64,000 bases of DNA from Paractinoplanes pyxinae (GCF_026626335.1 NZ_JAPNTZ010000005.1:1-64000), one strand, 5' to 3'. Shown: positions 23,493-32,181, numbered from the stretch's first letter. Translations and numbers: made by a program. The notes: generated by a model not told the origin, from the letters alone.

Positions 23493-24311
23493 TCAGAACG
23501 CGGCGAGCACCGAGCCCTGGTACTTGTCGTCAATGAACTTCTTGACCTCGGGCGAGTGCAGCAGCTTCTCGAGCTTCACGACGCGGGCGTCGCCCTCGTC
23601 GCCGGTGCGGACGACCAGGAGGTTGGCGTAGGGGTTGCCCTCGCCCTTCTCCAGCGCCAGCGAGTCGGTGGCCGGCTTGAGGCCGGTCTCGATCGCGTAG
23701 TTGCCGTTGATCACCGAGATCGCCGTGTCCTCCAGGCTGCGCGGCAGCTGGGCCGCCTCGAGCGCCTTGAACTGCAGGTTCTTCGGGTTGGCGGTGATGT
23801 CCTTCTCGGTCGCCTTGACGCCCACGCCGTCCTTCAGGGTGAGCAGGCCGTTGGCGGCGAGCAGGTTGAGCGCGCGGCCCGAGTTGGACGGGTCGTTCGG
23901 GATGCCGACCACGCCGCCGTTGGGGACGTCGGCAATGTTCTTGACCGACTTGGAGTAGACGCCCAGCGGCTCGATGTGCACCGGCTTGAGCGCGGTGAAC
24001 TGGTAGCCCTTGGCCGCCTTCTCCTCGTCCAGGTACGGGATGTGCTGGAAGTAGTTGGCGTCGAGCTGCTTCTCCTGCAGCGCCACATTGGGCTGGATGT
24101 AGTCGTTGAACTCGACGATGTCGAGCTTCAGGCCCTCGGCCGACGCCAGGTTGTCGGAGATGTACTTCAGGATCTCGCCGTGCGGGACCGGGCTGACGCC
24201 GACCTTGAGGGTGTCACTGCTCGAAGCGGCCTCGTCGTCGGAAGAGCCGCAGGCGGCCAGCCCCAGCAGAAGCGTGGCCGAGGTGAGGACGGCGGCGATG
24301 GTGCGGCGCAT
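23493..24311 (-). CDS. metQ: Methionine ABC transporter substrate-binding lipoprotein MetQ
   Basis: A 272-residue NlpA/MetQ lipoprotein. The signal ends in the lipobox LAAC with Cys21 as the lipidated residue. Family text is clear: LKVGVSPVPHGEILKYI, IVEFNDYIQPNVALQEKQLD, ANYFQHIPYL and VVGIPNDPSNSGRALNLL. It captures methionine (often D- and L-) outside the membrane for MetNI. It is the last gene of metN-metI-metQ, 8 nt after metI, and is followed by a strong terminator. Confidence 0.93.
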   Translation of the reverse strand: MRRTIAAVLTSATLLLGLAACGSSDDEAASSSDTLKVGVSPVPHGEILKYISDNLASAEGLKLDIVEFNDYIQPNVALQEKQLDANYFQHIPYLDEEKAAKGYQFTALKPVHIEPLGVYSKSVKNIADVPNGGVVGIPNDPSNSGRALNLLAANGLLTLKDGVGVKATEKDITANPKNLQFKALEAAQLPRSLEDTAISVINGNYAIETGLKPATDSLALEKGEGNPYANLLVVRTGDEGDARVVKLEKLLHSPEVKKFIDDKYQGSVLAAF

Positions 24312-24319
24312 GCACTTTC

Positions 24320-24976
24320 CTATCTGTGGGACAAGCGGCGTACGAGGATGTCGCCGGCGGTCTGGACAAGCTGGACGAAGACGATGAGCGCGATGACCGT
24401 CGCGATCATCACTTGCGTGTCGAAGCGCTGGTAGCCGTATCGGATGGCCAGGTCGCCGAGCCCACCGCCACCGACCACGCCGGCCATGGCCGAGTAGCCG
24501 ACCAGCGCGATCACCGTGATCGTCAGGCCCGCGACGAGGCCGGGCCGGGCCTCGCGCAGCAGCACCTTGCCGACGATCTGGCGGCGGGTGGCGCCCATGG
24601 CGGTGGCCGCGGCCACGACGTCCGGCGGCACCTCGCGCAGGGCGGCCTCGACGATGCGGGCGAAGAACGGGATGGCGCCGATGGTCAGCGGCACGATCGC
24701 CGCGTCGGTGCCGATCGTCGTGCCGACCACGGCCCGCGTGAACGGGATGACCGCGACGAGCAGGATGATGAACGGCAGCGAGCGGGTGACGTTGACGATG
24801 AAGCCCAGTACGGATGACACGGCGGGCGCGGCCAGCATGCCGCCGGGCGCGGTCAGCACCAGCAGGATGCCGAGCAGGAGCCCGCCGACCGCGGTGAGCA
24901 CGGTCGAGACGAAGACCATCCAGGCCGTCTCCTGCAGCCCGACGGCCAGCAGCTCGGACAGTTCGGACCAGGTCAC
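24320..24976 (-). CDS. metI: Methionine ABC transporter permease MetI
   Basis: A 218-residue permease with five predicted transmembrane segments. It shows the MetI N-terminus QETAWMVFVSTVLTAVGG and the EAA loop EAALREVPPDVVAAATAMGA, which contacts the ATPase, followed by GYSAMAGVVGGGGLGDLAI. It forms the membrane dimer of the methionine importer. Its start overlaps the metN stop by 4 bp (ATGA), which keeps subunit ratios linked. Confidence 0.93.
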   Translation of the reverse strand: MTWSELSELLAVGLQETAWMVFVSTVLTAVGGLLLGILLVLTAPGGMLAAPAVSSVLGFIVNVTRSLPFIILLVAVIPFTRAVVGTTIGTDAAIVPLTIGAIPFFARIVEAALREVPPDVVAAATAMGATRRQIVGKVLLREARPGLVAGLTITVIALVGYSAMAGVVGGGGLGDLAIRYGYQRFDTQVMIATVIALIVFVQLVQTAGDILVRRLSHR

Positions 24977-25992
24977 GACGCGGCTCCCTGAATCTCGATC
25001 GGGGACGGGGCGGTGGGCCGGCCGATCCGGGCGCCGCGTTCGCTCAGATAATTGAGCGGCGCGTCGTCACCGGCGGGTACCGCGAGCCGGAACCGGCCGG
25101 CCCGGGTCGCGGCCAGCTGCTCGACCGAGCCGGCCATGATGCGTACGTCGATGTCGAAGCGCCGTGCGACCTCGGCCAGCAGCGGCGCGTCGGCCCCGTC
25201 GCCGCTGACCGTCACGTCCACGACGGTGTGACCGTCGAGCGAGGTGGGGGCGTCCAGCGGGAAGAGCCCGCGAGCCAGCTCGGAATCGGGCCGGTCGAGC
25301 AGGTCGGTGATCGCCCCCGACTCGACGAACCGGCCGTCGCGCATCACTGCGGCCGACCGGCAGATCCGCTTGACCACGTTCATCTCGTGGGTGATCAGCA
25401 GGATGGTCAGGTTGAGCCGCTGGTTCAGGTCGAGCAGCAGCCGCAGGATCGAGTCGGTCGTCTCGGGGTCGAGCGCCGAGGTGGCCTCGTCCGAGAGCAG
25501 CACCTTGGGCCGAGCGGCCAGCGCGCGGGCGATGCCGACACGCTGCTTCTGCCCACCGGAGAGCTGACTGGGGTACGCGTCAGCGCGACCGCCGAGCCCG
25601 ACGAGCTCGAGCAGTTCGGCCACCCGTTCGCGTCGCTCATTGCGCGGCACACCCGTGACCTCAAGGGCAAAAGCGACATTCCCCGCCACCGTACGCGATG
25701 ACAGCAGCGCGAAATGCTGGTGGATCATGCCGATCCCGTGCCGGGCCTCGCGCAGCCCCCGCCGGTCGAGAGCGGTCAGATCGACCCCGCCCACCTTGAC
25801 GGTGCCCTCATCCGGCCGCTCGAGCATGTTCACGCAGCGCAGCAACGTGCTCTTGCCGGCGCCGCTCTGCCCGAGCACACCGAAGACATCACCCTCGGCG
25901 ACGCTGAGGTCGACCCCATCCACGGCCACGACCGCCCGGTCGCGTCGTCCCTTGGCCCGGTAGGTCTTCCGGAGCCCTGCGATCTCAATCAC
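24973..25992 (-). CDS. metN: Methionine ABC transporter ATPase MetN
   Basis: About 339 residues. The ATPase domain has Walker A GQSGAGKST near residue 42, the signature LSGGQKQR, and Walker B VLLSDEATSALDP. The C-terminal 85 residues are the NIL/ACT-like regulatory domain (VVDVTVSGDGADAPLLAEVA), which in characterised homologues binds methionine and shuts the transporter off. GTG at 25992 is chosen because AGGG lies 6 nt upstream; the ATG at 25998 touches that site. First gene of the metNIQ operon. Confidence 0.93.
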   Translation of the reverse strand: MIEIAGLRKTYRAKGRRDRAVVAVDGVDLSVAEGDVFGVLGQSGAGKSTLLRCVNMLERPDEGTVKVGGVDLTALDRRGLREARHGIGMIHQHFALLSSRTVAGNVAFALEVTGVPRNERRERVAELLELVGLGGRADAYPSQLSGGQKQRVGIARALAARPKVLLSDEATSALDPETTDSILRLLLDLNQRLNLTILLITHEMNVVKRICRSAAVMRDGRFVESGAITDLLDRPDSELARGLFPLDAPTSLDGHTVVDVTVSGDGADAPLLAEVARRFDIDVRIMAGSVEQLAATRAGRFRLAVPAGDDAPLNYLSERGARIGRPTAPSPIEIQGAAS

Positions 25993-26031
25993 GTACATCC
26001 CTGTTATGCGTGGTTGACGAGCCCGTAAAAC

Positions 26032-26046
26032 CTATAACTCCCATAG
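26032..26046. promoter_or_regulatory. Short dyad upstream of metN
   Basis: CTAT-AACTCCC-ATAG at 26032-26046, about 40 nt upstream of metN, has the T-N11-A spacing of LysR-type boxes. It is a candidate control site for metNIQ, but it is short. I saw no convincing SAM riboswitch in the 25999-26274 gap. Confidence 0.35.
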
Positions 26047-26215
26047 ATTTCGAGACATCGACAAGATAGCGGCCTGAGAGTTCGCACGCCAACCGCTGTA
26101 ACGACCATCACGGCGAACGCACCTGACTACCCACGAACCCCAGCCACTAACTACCAACGCCCCGCACTCCCCCGCCCCATACCGAGAGCGACGGTGACGC
26201 TCACCGCTTGGCGAG

Positions 26216-26224
26216 TTATCCACA
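26216..26224 (+). other. DnaA-box-like 9-mer
   Basis: TTATCCACA, an exact match to the classical DnaA box, lies 51 nt upstream of the Uma2 gene. A single box has little meaning by itself. Confidence 0.3.
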
Positions 26225-26274
26225 GGTCGACGCGGGAACGACATCGGTGGCTCAGAAATCAGTACGATGTCGGC

Positions 26275-26829
26275 ATGAGTGCGGAAGCTGTCGGCAGGTA
26301 CATGCCCCCGGTGGTGACGCTCGCCGACCTGACCGCGATGATGGCCGCGGACGAGCATCATCGATACGAGATCAGTCCTGAGGGAGCCCTCTCGATCATG
26401 CCGCCGCCCGGCTACATCCACGCGATCATCGCGACTCGGCTCACGGGATGGTTGCTGGCGGCGGGCGTGCCGGCGGAACGGATCGCTCAGGCGGTCGGTA
26501 TTCGCATTCCAGGCCGCTCCGGCGGAATCGGCGGCCGCATTCCTGACCTGGTTGTCTGGAACAAGGAACAGAGCGATGGCGTCTGGCTGCCTGTCGATGA
26601 TGTCCTTTTGGTGATCGAAATCCTTTCGCCAGGTTCAGAGGGCATCGACACCGTCACCAAGCGCAGCGAGTACGCGGCCGCGGGCATACCGCAGTACTGG
26701 GTGGTAGACCAAGATGCGGCGCAGAACGTGACGATGCACGCCCTCGCTGACAGGCACTACACCGTGCGGGCGACCATGCCGCTGGCCTGGCTCCTCAACA
26801 CCAACCCGACGGAGCACGACCTCAGCTGA
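26275..26829 (+). CDS. Uma2 family (DUF820) PD-(D/E)XK nuclease-like protein
   Basis: A 184-residue Uma2/DUF820 protein with a restriction-endonuclease-like fold. The PD-(D/E)XK residues are visible: Asp in GGRIPDLVVWN, Glu in VLLVIEILSPGSEG, and the Lys in VTKRSEYAAAGIPQYWVVD. The start at 26275 (MSAEAVGRYMPP) begins the family core. Such genes are common, multi-copy and functionally obscure in actinomycetes and cyanobacteria. It is convergent with the NACHT-type ATPase gene 116 bp away. Confidence 0.85.
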   Translation: MSAEAVGRYMPPVVTLADLTAMMAADEHHRYEISPEGALSIMPPPGYIHAIIATRLTGWLLAAGVPAERIAQAVGIRIPGRSGGIGGRIPDLVVWNKEQSDGVWLPVDDVLLVIEILSPGSEGIDTVTKRSEYAAAGIPQYWVVDQDAAQNVTMHALADRHYTVRATMPLAWLLNTNPTEHDLS

Positions 26830-26945
26830 CGACTCCGGCCGTCGACATCGGCCAAGCACGGACGGACCTGAGCGGGTTGAACTTCAGTTGAGAAACGCGC
26901 GCATGACGACGTACGCAGGAAGCGTTGAACTTCGGCGCGGAGAAG

Positions 26946-27959
26946 TTAGCTGAACGCCAGGGCGGCGTAGTCGCGCAATTCGGTGTGGCGGAAGTCGTAC
27001 AGGCGGCCCTCCCGGCGGAGCAGGCCGGCGGCATGCAGGGCGGGCAGGAAAGGCCCAGGCCGCGGCCCGACGTCGGAGACGCGCAACCGGCGAGCCAGGG
27101 TGGCGGTGCGGCGGCGGGGCCAGCGGCCGTTCAGCGCCCCCGCTATCTCGAGGTCGAGCAGCACTTCCCGCGCGCCCGCCAGGCCGTCGCGGGCCAGGCA
27201 GTCGGTCAAGTCGGCCGGCCAGAGCAGGCCGCGGCGCATCGCCTGGACGGTCAGGGCCAGGTCGAGCGGCCGGCACAACAGCAGACCGACCGGGCCGTAC
27301 GGATCCTCGCGCACCGCCTTGGCCAGGCGGTCGAAACCGGCCGTGGCACCCGCGATGTTCGGCATCTCGAGGCGGCCCAGAGCGTCCAGATAGTCGGCTA
27401 CCGCGGCGGGCCCGGCCGGGTCGATGCCGATGTGTTGCGCGCCTTCGAGGCGCAGCGGGTGGTCGAGGCCGGCGTCGCTCGTCAGCAGCACCACGGGCGC
27501 CTCGACGCCGAACAGCAGGTTGACCTCTTCCAACGCCCAGCGCCGCATCCGGGCCGGCATCTCGTCGAGCCCGTCCAGGATGAACAGGTACTCGCCGCTG
27601 TTGGCCAGGCGGGCCACCGCGTTGCGCGGCAGGTGGGGGTACGCGCGGGCCATGCGCCGGCTCAGCCAGCCGGACAGGTCGTCGGGGTGCCGCCGCGAGT
27701 TCATCGAGAACAGCAGTGGCACGACGGAAGCCCGGCGGTCGGTCAGGCCCTGCGCGGCCAGCGCGGCGAACGTCGACTTGCCGCTGCCCGGACCGCCGTA
27801 GACGACCGCCCGCCACGAGGTGTGCAGCTCGAGCAAGTTGGCGGCCTTCCGCGCGTACTCGGAAGTGGTCCACAACGCCTCGGCGAAGCACAACTGCTGT
27901 TCGAGGGGCTCCCCGGGGCGCAGCAGCCGAAGCGCCGGCGGCAGGTAGGGCGTGCTCAC
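26946..27959 (-). CDS. NACHT-type NTPase
   Basis: A 337-residue STAND-class NTPase. Walker A is GGPGSGKST (residues 55-63); Walker B is LFILDGLDEMP (125-135), the DGxDE signature of NACHT domains. A sensor-like stretch VVLLTSDAG follows, and a helical C-terminal part (about 200-337) shows RLYDFRHTELRDYAALAF, typical of the winged-helix end of NACHT modules. No separate effector or long repeat domain is attached. GTG start overlapping the PPC gene stop by 4 bp (GTGA), so the two are coupled. Bacterial NACHT proteins include antiphage proteins and signalling ATPases; the role here is open. Confidence 0.75.
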   Translation of the reverse strand: MSTPYLPPALRLLRPGEPLEQQLCFAEALWTTSEYARKAANLLELHTSWRAVVYGGPGSGKSTFAALAAQGLTDRRASVVPLLFSMNSRRHPDDLSGWLSRRMARAYPHLPRNAVARLANSGEYLFILDGLDEMPARMRRWALEEVNLLFGVEAPVVLLTSDAGLDHPLRLEGAQHIGIDPAGPAAVADYLDALGRLEMPNIAGATAGFDRLAKAVREDPYGPVGLLLCRPLDLALTVQAMRRGLLWPADLTDCLARDGLAGAREVLLDLEIAGALNGRWPRRRTATLARRLRVSDVGPRPGPFLPALHAAGLLRREGRLYDFRHTELRDYAALAFS

Positions 27960-28327
27960 GTCGATACGTCCATGGACAGGTCGACCGCGGCCAGCAGCAC
28001 GCCCACCACCCCGTGGCACTTGGCCGAGAGCAGGCGACCGCCGATCGTACGGTTGCGGGCGTCGTTCAGAACCACCTGTAACCGGGCCACCTGGGTGCCG
28101 TGGCGGCGCAGGACGCTCCCGGACAGGGCGCTGAGGTCGAGCGGGCCGGCAAATGATCGCCGGCCCGCCGCCGAGCCCAGTTCGGCCGAGCGCACCAGGC
28201 CGATGCCCGAGGTCACGACGGCGGCCGACAGGTCGAGCCGTTCGACGGCCGAGCGTACGGTGGCCACCACGTCCTCGTCCTGGTCGACCCGTACGAAGAT
28301 GCGGCTGCCGTTGCTCTCGATGTCCAT
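27956..28327 (-). CDS. PPC/DUF296 domain protein
   Basis: A 123-residue stand-alone PPC (DUF296) domain. Matching text: AAVVTSGIGLVRSAELG, the strand pair PLDLSALSGSVLRRHG, and QVVLNDARNRTIGGRLLSAK. In plants the domain assembles as trimers in AT-hook proteins; prokaryotic copies are uncharacterised. It is first in a two-gene operon with the NACHT ATPase, whose start lies inside its stop codon, and is divergent from the SARP-NTPase gene by 50 bp. The coupling suggests a physical or regulatory partnership. Confidence 0.75.
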   Translation of the reverse strand: MDIESNGSRIFVRVDQDEDVVATVRSAVERLDLSAAVVTSGIGLVRSAELGSAAGRRSFAGPLDLSALSGSVLRRHGTQVARLQVVLNDARNRTIGGRLLSAKCHGVVGVLLAAVDLSMDVST

Positions 28328-28377
28328 GTGGAGACATTGACTTCGGTAACGGGGAATCCGGCGGGGAACATGGGGGC

Positions 28378-31095
28378 ATGGATTTCCGGTTGCTCGGCCC
28401 GGTCGGCCTGTTCGACGGCGACACCCGCATCCATCTGGGGCGTGACGCCGAACTGCCCAAGGTGCACTGTGTCCTGGCCGCGCTGCTGCTCGCGCGCGGG
28501 CGGCCGGTCACCGGCACCTTCCTCGACAACGCGTTGTGGGGCGCCGAGGCCCGCAACCCGGAAACCCGGCGGGGTTACATCGGCGACCTTCGGCTCGCCC
28601 TTCGCCGGTACGGTTTCACGTTGCCCCGCCAGGGGCAGGGTGGCGTCTATCAGCTCGACGTCCCGCCCGACCGGGTGGACGTGCACGGTTTCCGTTCTGC
28701 CACCGAGGCCGCACGGCAGCTGATCGCCCGGGGCGACTGGTCCGCCGCGCTGGCCGACCTCGAGCGCAGCCTGGAGCAGTGGCACGGTTCGGCGAACGCG
28801 CTGGAGGGCGTGCCCGGCGACTGGGCGGCCGGCATCCGCCGTCAGCTGGAACGGGAGCGGCGTGAGGCGTCGACCCGGCTGGCCGAGGCGCGGCTGCGGT
28901 GCGGGCTGGTCGACGAGGCCCGGTCGGACGCGGAACGCCTGGCCGCCGAGAGCCCGGACGACGAGCGGGTGGTGCGGCTCGAGATGCACGCGGCCTATCT
29001 GGCCGGCGACTACGGTACGGCCGTCGAGGCGTACGAGAGATTGGCCCAGCGCACCACGCCGGCCCCGGCCACCCGTGCGCTGGCCGACCGTATCCGCGTG
29101 CGCGACCCGCTTCTGGGCACTCCGGGCGGGGACGGACACGACACCGCCGTCCCTCGTCAGTTGCCGGCCGTGACGGCTCACTTCGCCGGGCGTGCGCGGG
29201 AACTGGCCCGCCTGGCCGAGCTGGCCGACCTGACCGGCCCGCGCCCGCCGATCGTCCTCGTCTACGGCACCGCCGGGGTCGGCAAGAGCACCCTGGCCGT
29301 CCACTGGGCCCGGTCGGTCGCCGCCGATTATCCCCATGGGCAGCTGTACGCGAACCTGCGGAAGCCGGGCGAGGTGTTGCGTGGTTTCCTGGGCGCTCTC
29401 GGTGTGCCGCCCGACCGGCTGCCCTCGGGCGAGGCCGAGCTGGCCGGGCTGTTCCGCAGCCTCGCCGCCGGCCGCCGCCTGCTCATCGTGCTCGAGGATC
29501 CGGCCGACGCCGAGCAGGTGCGGGCCCTGCTGCCCGGGTCCGACTCGTGCCTGACCGTCGTCACCAGCCGCACCCGCCTGAACGGCCTGGCCGTCGCCCC
29601 GGGCGCCGCCGCGCTCACCTTGGAACTGCTCGATGAACCGGCCGCCCGCGATCTGCTGGCCGCCCGGCTCGGCCGCCGGCGTCTGGACGGCGAGCCGGCC
29701 GAGGTGGTGGCCGAGCTGATCCGGCTGTGCGCCGGGCTGCCGCTGGCCCTCGCGATCGTCGCCGCGCAGGCCGCCGAACGTTCCGACCAGCCCCTGGCCG
29801 AGCTGGTGGAGCAGCTGCGGGCCGAGGGCCGGCGGCTCGACGCGATCGCCACCGGCGACGGCCCGACCGACCCGCGCGCGACCTTCTCATGGTCGTACCA
29901 CCGGCTGCCGGCCCCCGCGGCGCGGCTGTTCCGGCTGCTCTCGCGGCATCCCGGGCCCGACTTCACCGTGGCCGCGGCGGCCAGCCTGACCGGCGAGCCC
30001 GATCCGCCGCTGGCCGAGCTGACCGCGGCGCACCTGGTCAGTTCGCCCGCGCCGGGGCGCTACGCGATGCATGCGCTGCTGCGGGAGTACGCCGCCGAGG
30101 TGGACGACGACGACCCGGCCGCCACGGTTCGCCTGTTCGACCACTACCTGCACACCGCGGCCGCGGCCGACCGCGTGCTCGGGCCGTACTCGCACGTCGC
30201 CGACGGCGTGCCACCCGCGCCCGGCGTCGTGGTCACCCCGCTCGCCGACGACGCCGCGGCCACCGCCTGGCTGCGGGCCGAGGCGCTCAACCTGGCCGCG
30301 GTGGCCGAGCGCGCGCTACGGGCCGGCCTTCCCCGGTACGCCGTGCAGCTGCCGCGGATGTCGGCCAACTACCAGATCCGGCAGGGCCGCTGGCACGAAT
30401 ACCACGACGCGCAGCGGATCGCGCTGGCCGGCGCCCGGCGGCTGGGCGACGTCGGCGACGTGGCCGACACGTTGATCGAGCTGGCCCGGGCCCTGGGCTG
30501 GCAGGGCCGCGCCGAGGCGGCGCTGCGCGAGGCCGAACGGGCGGTCCCGCTGGTCACCGACCCGGCCCGGGCCTACCGGCTGCGCACGCTGCTGGCCTGG
30601 CTGCTCGGCCTGCTCGACCGGGTGCCCGAGGCCCTGGACACCGCCGAGCAGGCCCTGGCCGCCGCGCGCGACTCGGGGAACCAGCGCGCGGTGGCGGTGG
30701 CGCTGAACGAGGTCGGCTGGTGGAACGCCGTGCTCGGCCGGCACGAGCTGGCCCTGGCGAGCTGCACCCAGGCGCTGGAGTTGTTCGAGGAGCTGGGCGA
30801 CCGCAGCGGCATCGCGGCCGCCAGCGACAGCCTCGGCCTGATCCACCACCGCGCCAAGCGGTTCAGCGCCGCGCTCCAGAATTACGAACGGGCCCGGGCC
30901 CTCTACGAGGAACTGCCCGATGTGTACGAACACGCCGCCACCCTCGACCGGATCGGCAACACGCTGAGCGCGATGGATCGCCCGGCCGAGGCGGCCGCCG
31001 CCTGGCGCCGCGCGCTCACCCTGTTCAACGACCTGCAGCACCCGGCCGGAGCCGCGGTGAGCCAGAAGCTTGGCCGGACCGACGCCTTACTGTAG
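28378..31095 (+). CDS. SARP/AfsR-type regulator with NB-ARC NTPase and TPRs
   Basis: A 905-residue multidomain regulator. Order: OmpR-like winged helix (1-95), bacterial transcriptional activation domain BTAD (about 100-245), STAND NTPase with Walker A GTAGVGKST (297-305) and Walker B LLIVLED (368-374), winged-helix linker, then TPR repeats (about 690-900; e.g. AVALNEVGWWNAVLGRHELA). AfsR relatives activate secondary-metabolism genes after ATP-dependent oligomerisation. The start at 28378 (MDFRLLGPVG) is the family start. It is divergent from the PPC-NACHT operon, and its stop codon lies in the operator of the next operon. Confidence 0.88.
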   Translation: MDFRLLGPVGLFDGDTRIHLGRDAELPKVHCVLAALLLARGRPVTGTFLDNALWGAEARNPETRRGYIGDLRLALRRYGFTLPRQGQGGVYQLDVPPDRVDVHGFRSATEAARQLIARGDWSAALADLERSLEQWHGSANALEGVPGDWAAGIRRQLERERREASTRLAEARLRCGLVDEARSDAERLAAESPDDERVVRLEMHAAYLAGDYGTAVEAYERLAQRTTPAPATRALADRIRVRDPLLGTPGGDGHDTAVPRQLPAVTAHFAGRARELARLAELADLTGPRPPIVLVYGTAGVGKSTLAVHWARSVAADYPHGQLYANLRKPGEVLRGFLGALGVPPDRLPSGEAELAGLFRSLAAGRRLLIVLEDPADAEQVRALLPGSDSCLTVVTSRTRLNGLAVAPGAAALTLELLDEPAARDLLAARLGRRRLDGEPAEVVAELIRLCAGLPLALAIVAAQAAERSDQPLAELVEQLRAEGRRLDAIATGDGPTDPRATFSWSYHRLPAPAARLFRLLSRHPGPDFTVAAAASLTGEPDPPLAELTAAHLVSSPAPGRYAMHALLREYAAEVDDDDPAATVRLFDHYLHTAAAADRVLGPYSHVADGVPPAPGVVVTPLADDAAATAWLRAEALNLAAVAERALRAGLPRYAVQLPRMSANYQIRQGRWHEYHDAQRIALAGARRLGDVGDVADTLIELARALGWQGRAEAALREAERAVPLVTDPARAYRLRTLLAWLLGLLDRVPEALDTAEQALAAARDSGNQRAVAVALNEVGWWNAVLGRHELALASCTQALELFEELGDRSGIAAASDSLGLIHHRAKRFSAALQNYERARALYEELPDVYEHAATLDRIGNTLSAMDRPAEAAAAWRRALTLFNDLQHPAGAAVSQKLGRTDALL

Positions 31096-31120
31096 GGTAA
31101 TGCATTACCAGACAGTAAGG
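31085..31120. promoter_or_regulatory. Concentric palindromic operator before SRPBCC-ArsR operon
   Basis: Two inverted repeats share one centre. The inner one is the perfect 14-mer GGTAATGCATTACC (31096-31109). The outer arms are CCTTACTGT (31085-31093) and ACAGTAAGG (31112-31120). Only the two dinucleotides between them break the symmetry, giving 32 of 36 matched positions. The site covers the stop codon of the upstream SARP gene and ends 9 nt before the SRPBCC start. Confidence 0.75.
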
Positions 31121-31129
31121 AGTGAGGAC

Positions 31130-31567
31130 ATGCCCGAGGTCGCCCGCACGCTGGAGATCGCTGCCCCGCCGAGCGCCGTGTGGCGGCAACTGTCCACCCA
31201 GGAGGGGCTGCGCCGCTGGCTCTCCCCCGAGGTCGAGATCGACCTGCGGGTCGGCGGCGCCTACCGCATGCCGGGCGCCGACGGCAGCACCTGGATCAGC
31301 GGCGTCGTGCTCGAACTGGTGCCCGAGGGCCGGCTGGTGCTGTCCTGGCTGGAGGAGGACGCGGGCTGGGTGCATCCGGGCCGGCTGGTCATCACGCTCG
31401 AGGCGGTCGCCGCGGGCACCCGGGTCGCGCTCGTCCACGACGGGTTCGCCGGGATAGGGAAGGCCGACTGGAAGGGCACCGAAGAGGCGTACGAACGAGG
31501 CGCCGACAAGCATCAGGTGCTGCAGCGCCTGGCCGAGGCCGTCGCGAACGCGGGCGCCGGTGCCTGA
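31130..31567 (+). CDS. SRPBCC (AHSA1-like) domain protein
   Basis: A 145-residue START/AHSA1-like protein with a hydrophobic ligand cavity: ARTLEIAAPPSAVWRQLS at the N-terminus, VGGAYRMPGADGSTWISGVV in the strands, and the closing helix QVLQRLAEAVA. The start at 31130 follows AAGGAGTGAGG. It overlaps the ArsR gene by 8 bp. SRPBCC-ArsR pairs are common in actinomycetes; the binding partner is unknown, and the ArsR partner probably represses both through the palindrome upstream. Confidence 0.85.
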   Translation: MPEVARTLEIAAPPSAVWRQLSTQEGLRRWLSPEVEIDLRVGGAYRMPGADGSTWISGVVLELVPEGRLVLSWLEEDAGWVHPGRLVITLEAVAAGTRVALVHDGFAGIGKADWKGTEEAYERGADKHQVLQRLAEAVANAGAGA

Positions 31568-31883
31568 CCGCAGCGACGACCTGTTCCGGGCGATGGCCGA
31601 CCCGACCCGCCGGCGCATCCTCGACCTGCTGGCCGAGCATGGCACGCTGACCGTCGCCGAGCTGGTCGCCGAGTTCCCCGGCCTGGTCGCCTCGGGCATC
31701 TCCAAGCACCTGATGGCGCTGCGGGCGGCCGGCCTGGTCACCGCGACGCGTGAGGGCCGCCATCAGCGCTACGCCATCGACGCCGACACGATGGCCGAGG
31801 CCATGGCGCCCTGGGTGGCTCGCTACGAGGCATACTGGTCGGACGCGCTCAACCGCCTACGCGACGCCGCCACCGACTCGTAA
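31560..31883 (+). CDS. ArsR family transcriptional regulator
   Basis: A 107-residue ArsR winged helix: LFRAMADPTRRRILDLLAEH, TLTVAELVAEFPGLVASGIS (recognition helix), KHLMALRAAGLVTATREGRH and RYAID. No metal-binding cysteines are present, so it probably senses something other than arsenite. GTG start inside the SRPBCC 3' end. It is very likely autoregulatory at 31085-31120. Its 3' end overlaps the convergent truncated flavoprotein by 27 bp. Confidence 0.9.
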   Translation: MPDRSDDLFRAMADPTRRRILDLLAEHGTLTVAELVAEFPGLVASGISKHLMALRAAGLVTATREGRHQRYAIDADTMAEAMAPWVARYEAYWSDALNRLRDAATDS

Positions 31884-32153
31884 GGGGCCATAGGCCTTCC
31901 GGTACGAGCCGCCCCCGCTCCGACCGGTACTCGCGCCGCCGCGTCGGGCGCCCCAGCTCTCGAGCCCGTCGCGCAGGCCCAGCGCCGTGAGCGCCCGCAC
32001 CGCGTTGCCCGGCAGGTTGATGGCCGGCCCGGCGTCGCCGGCCCGAGCGTGCCGCTCCATCACCACGTACGGGACATCGCGTTTTCTCAAGGCCCGCGCG
32101 AGCGCCAGACCCGAGATGCCGGCGCCCACGACGAGCACCCGCTCGTCAGCCAT
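31857..32153 (-). pseudogene. Truncated FAD-dependent monooxygenase
   Basis: Ninety-eight residues. The first 65 are the N-terminus of a flavin monooxygenase: RVLVVGAGISGLALARALRK (FAD Rossmann motif), VVMERHARAGDAGPAINL and NAVRALTALGLRDGLES. The family is normally close to 380 residues, with a GD motif and substrate domain that are missing here. The tail after residue 65 (SWGARRGGASTGRSGGG) is unrelated and low in complexity. It is therefore a 3'-truncated remnant, ending within the ArsR gene on the other strand. Confidence 0.7.
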
Positions 32154-32181
32154 GCCGTTCAGTATGGACTTCGAGCAGTGC

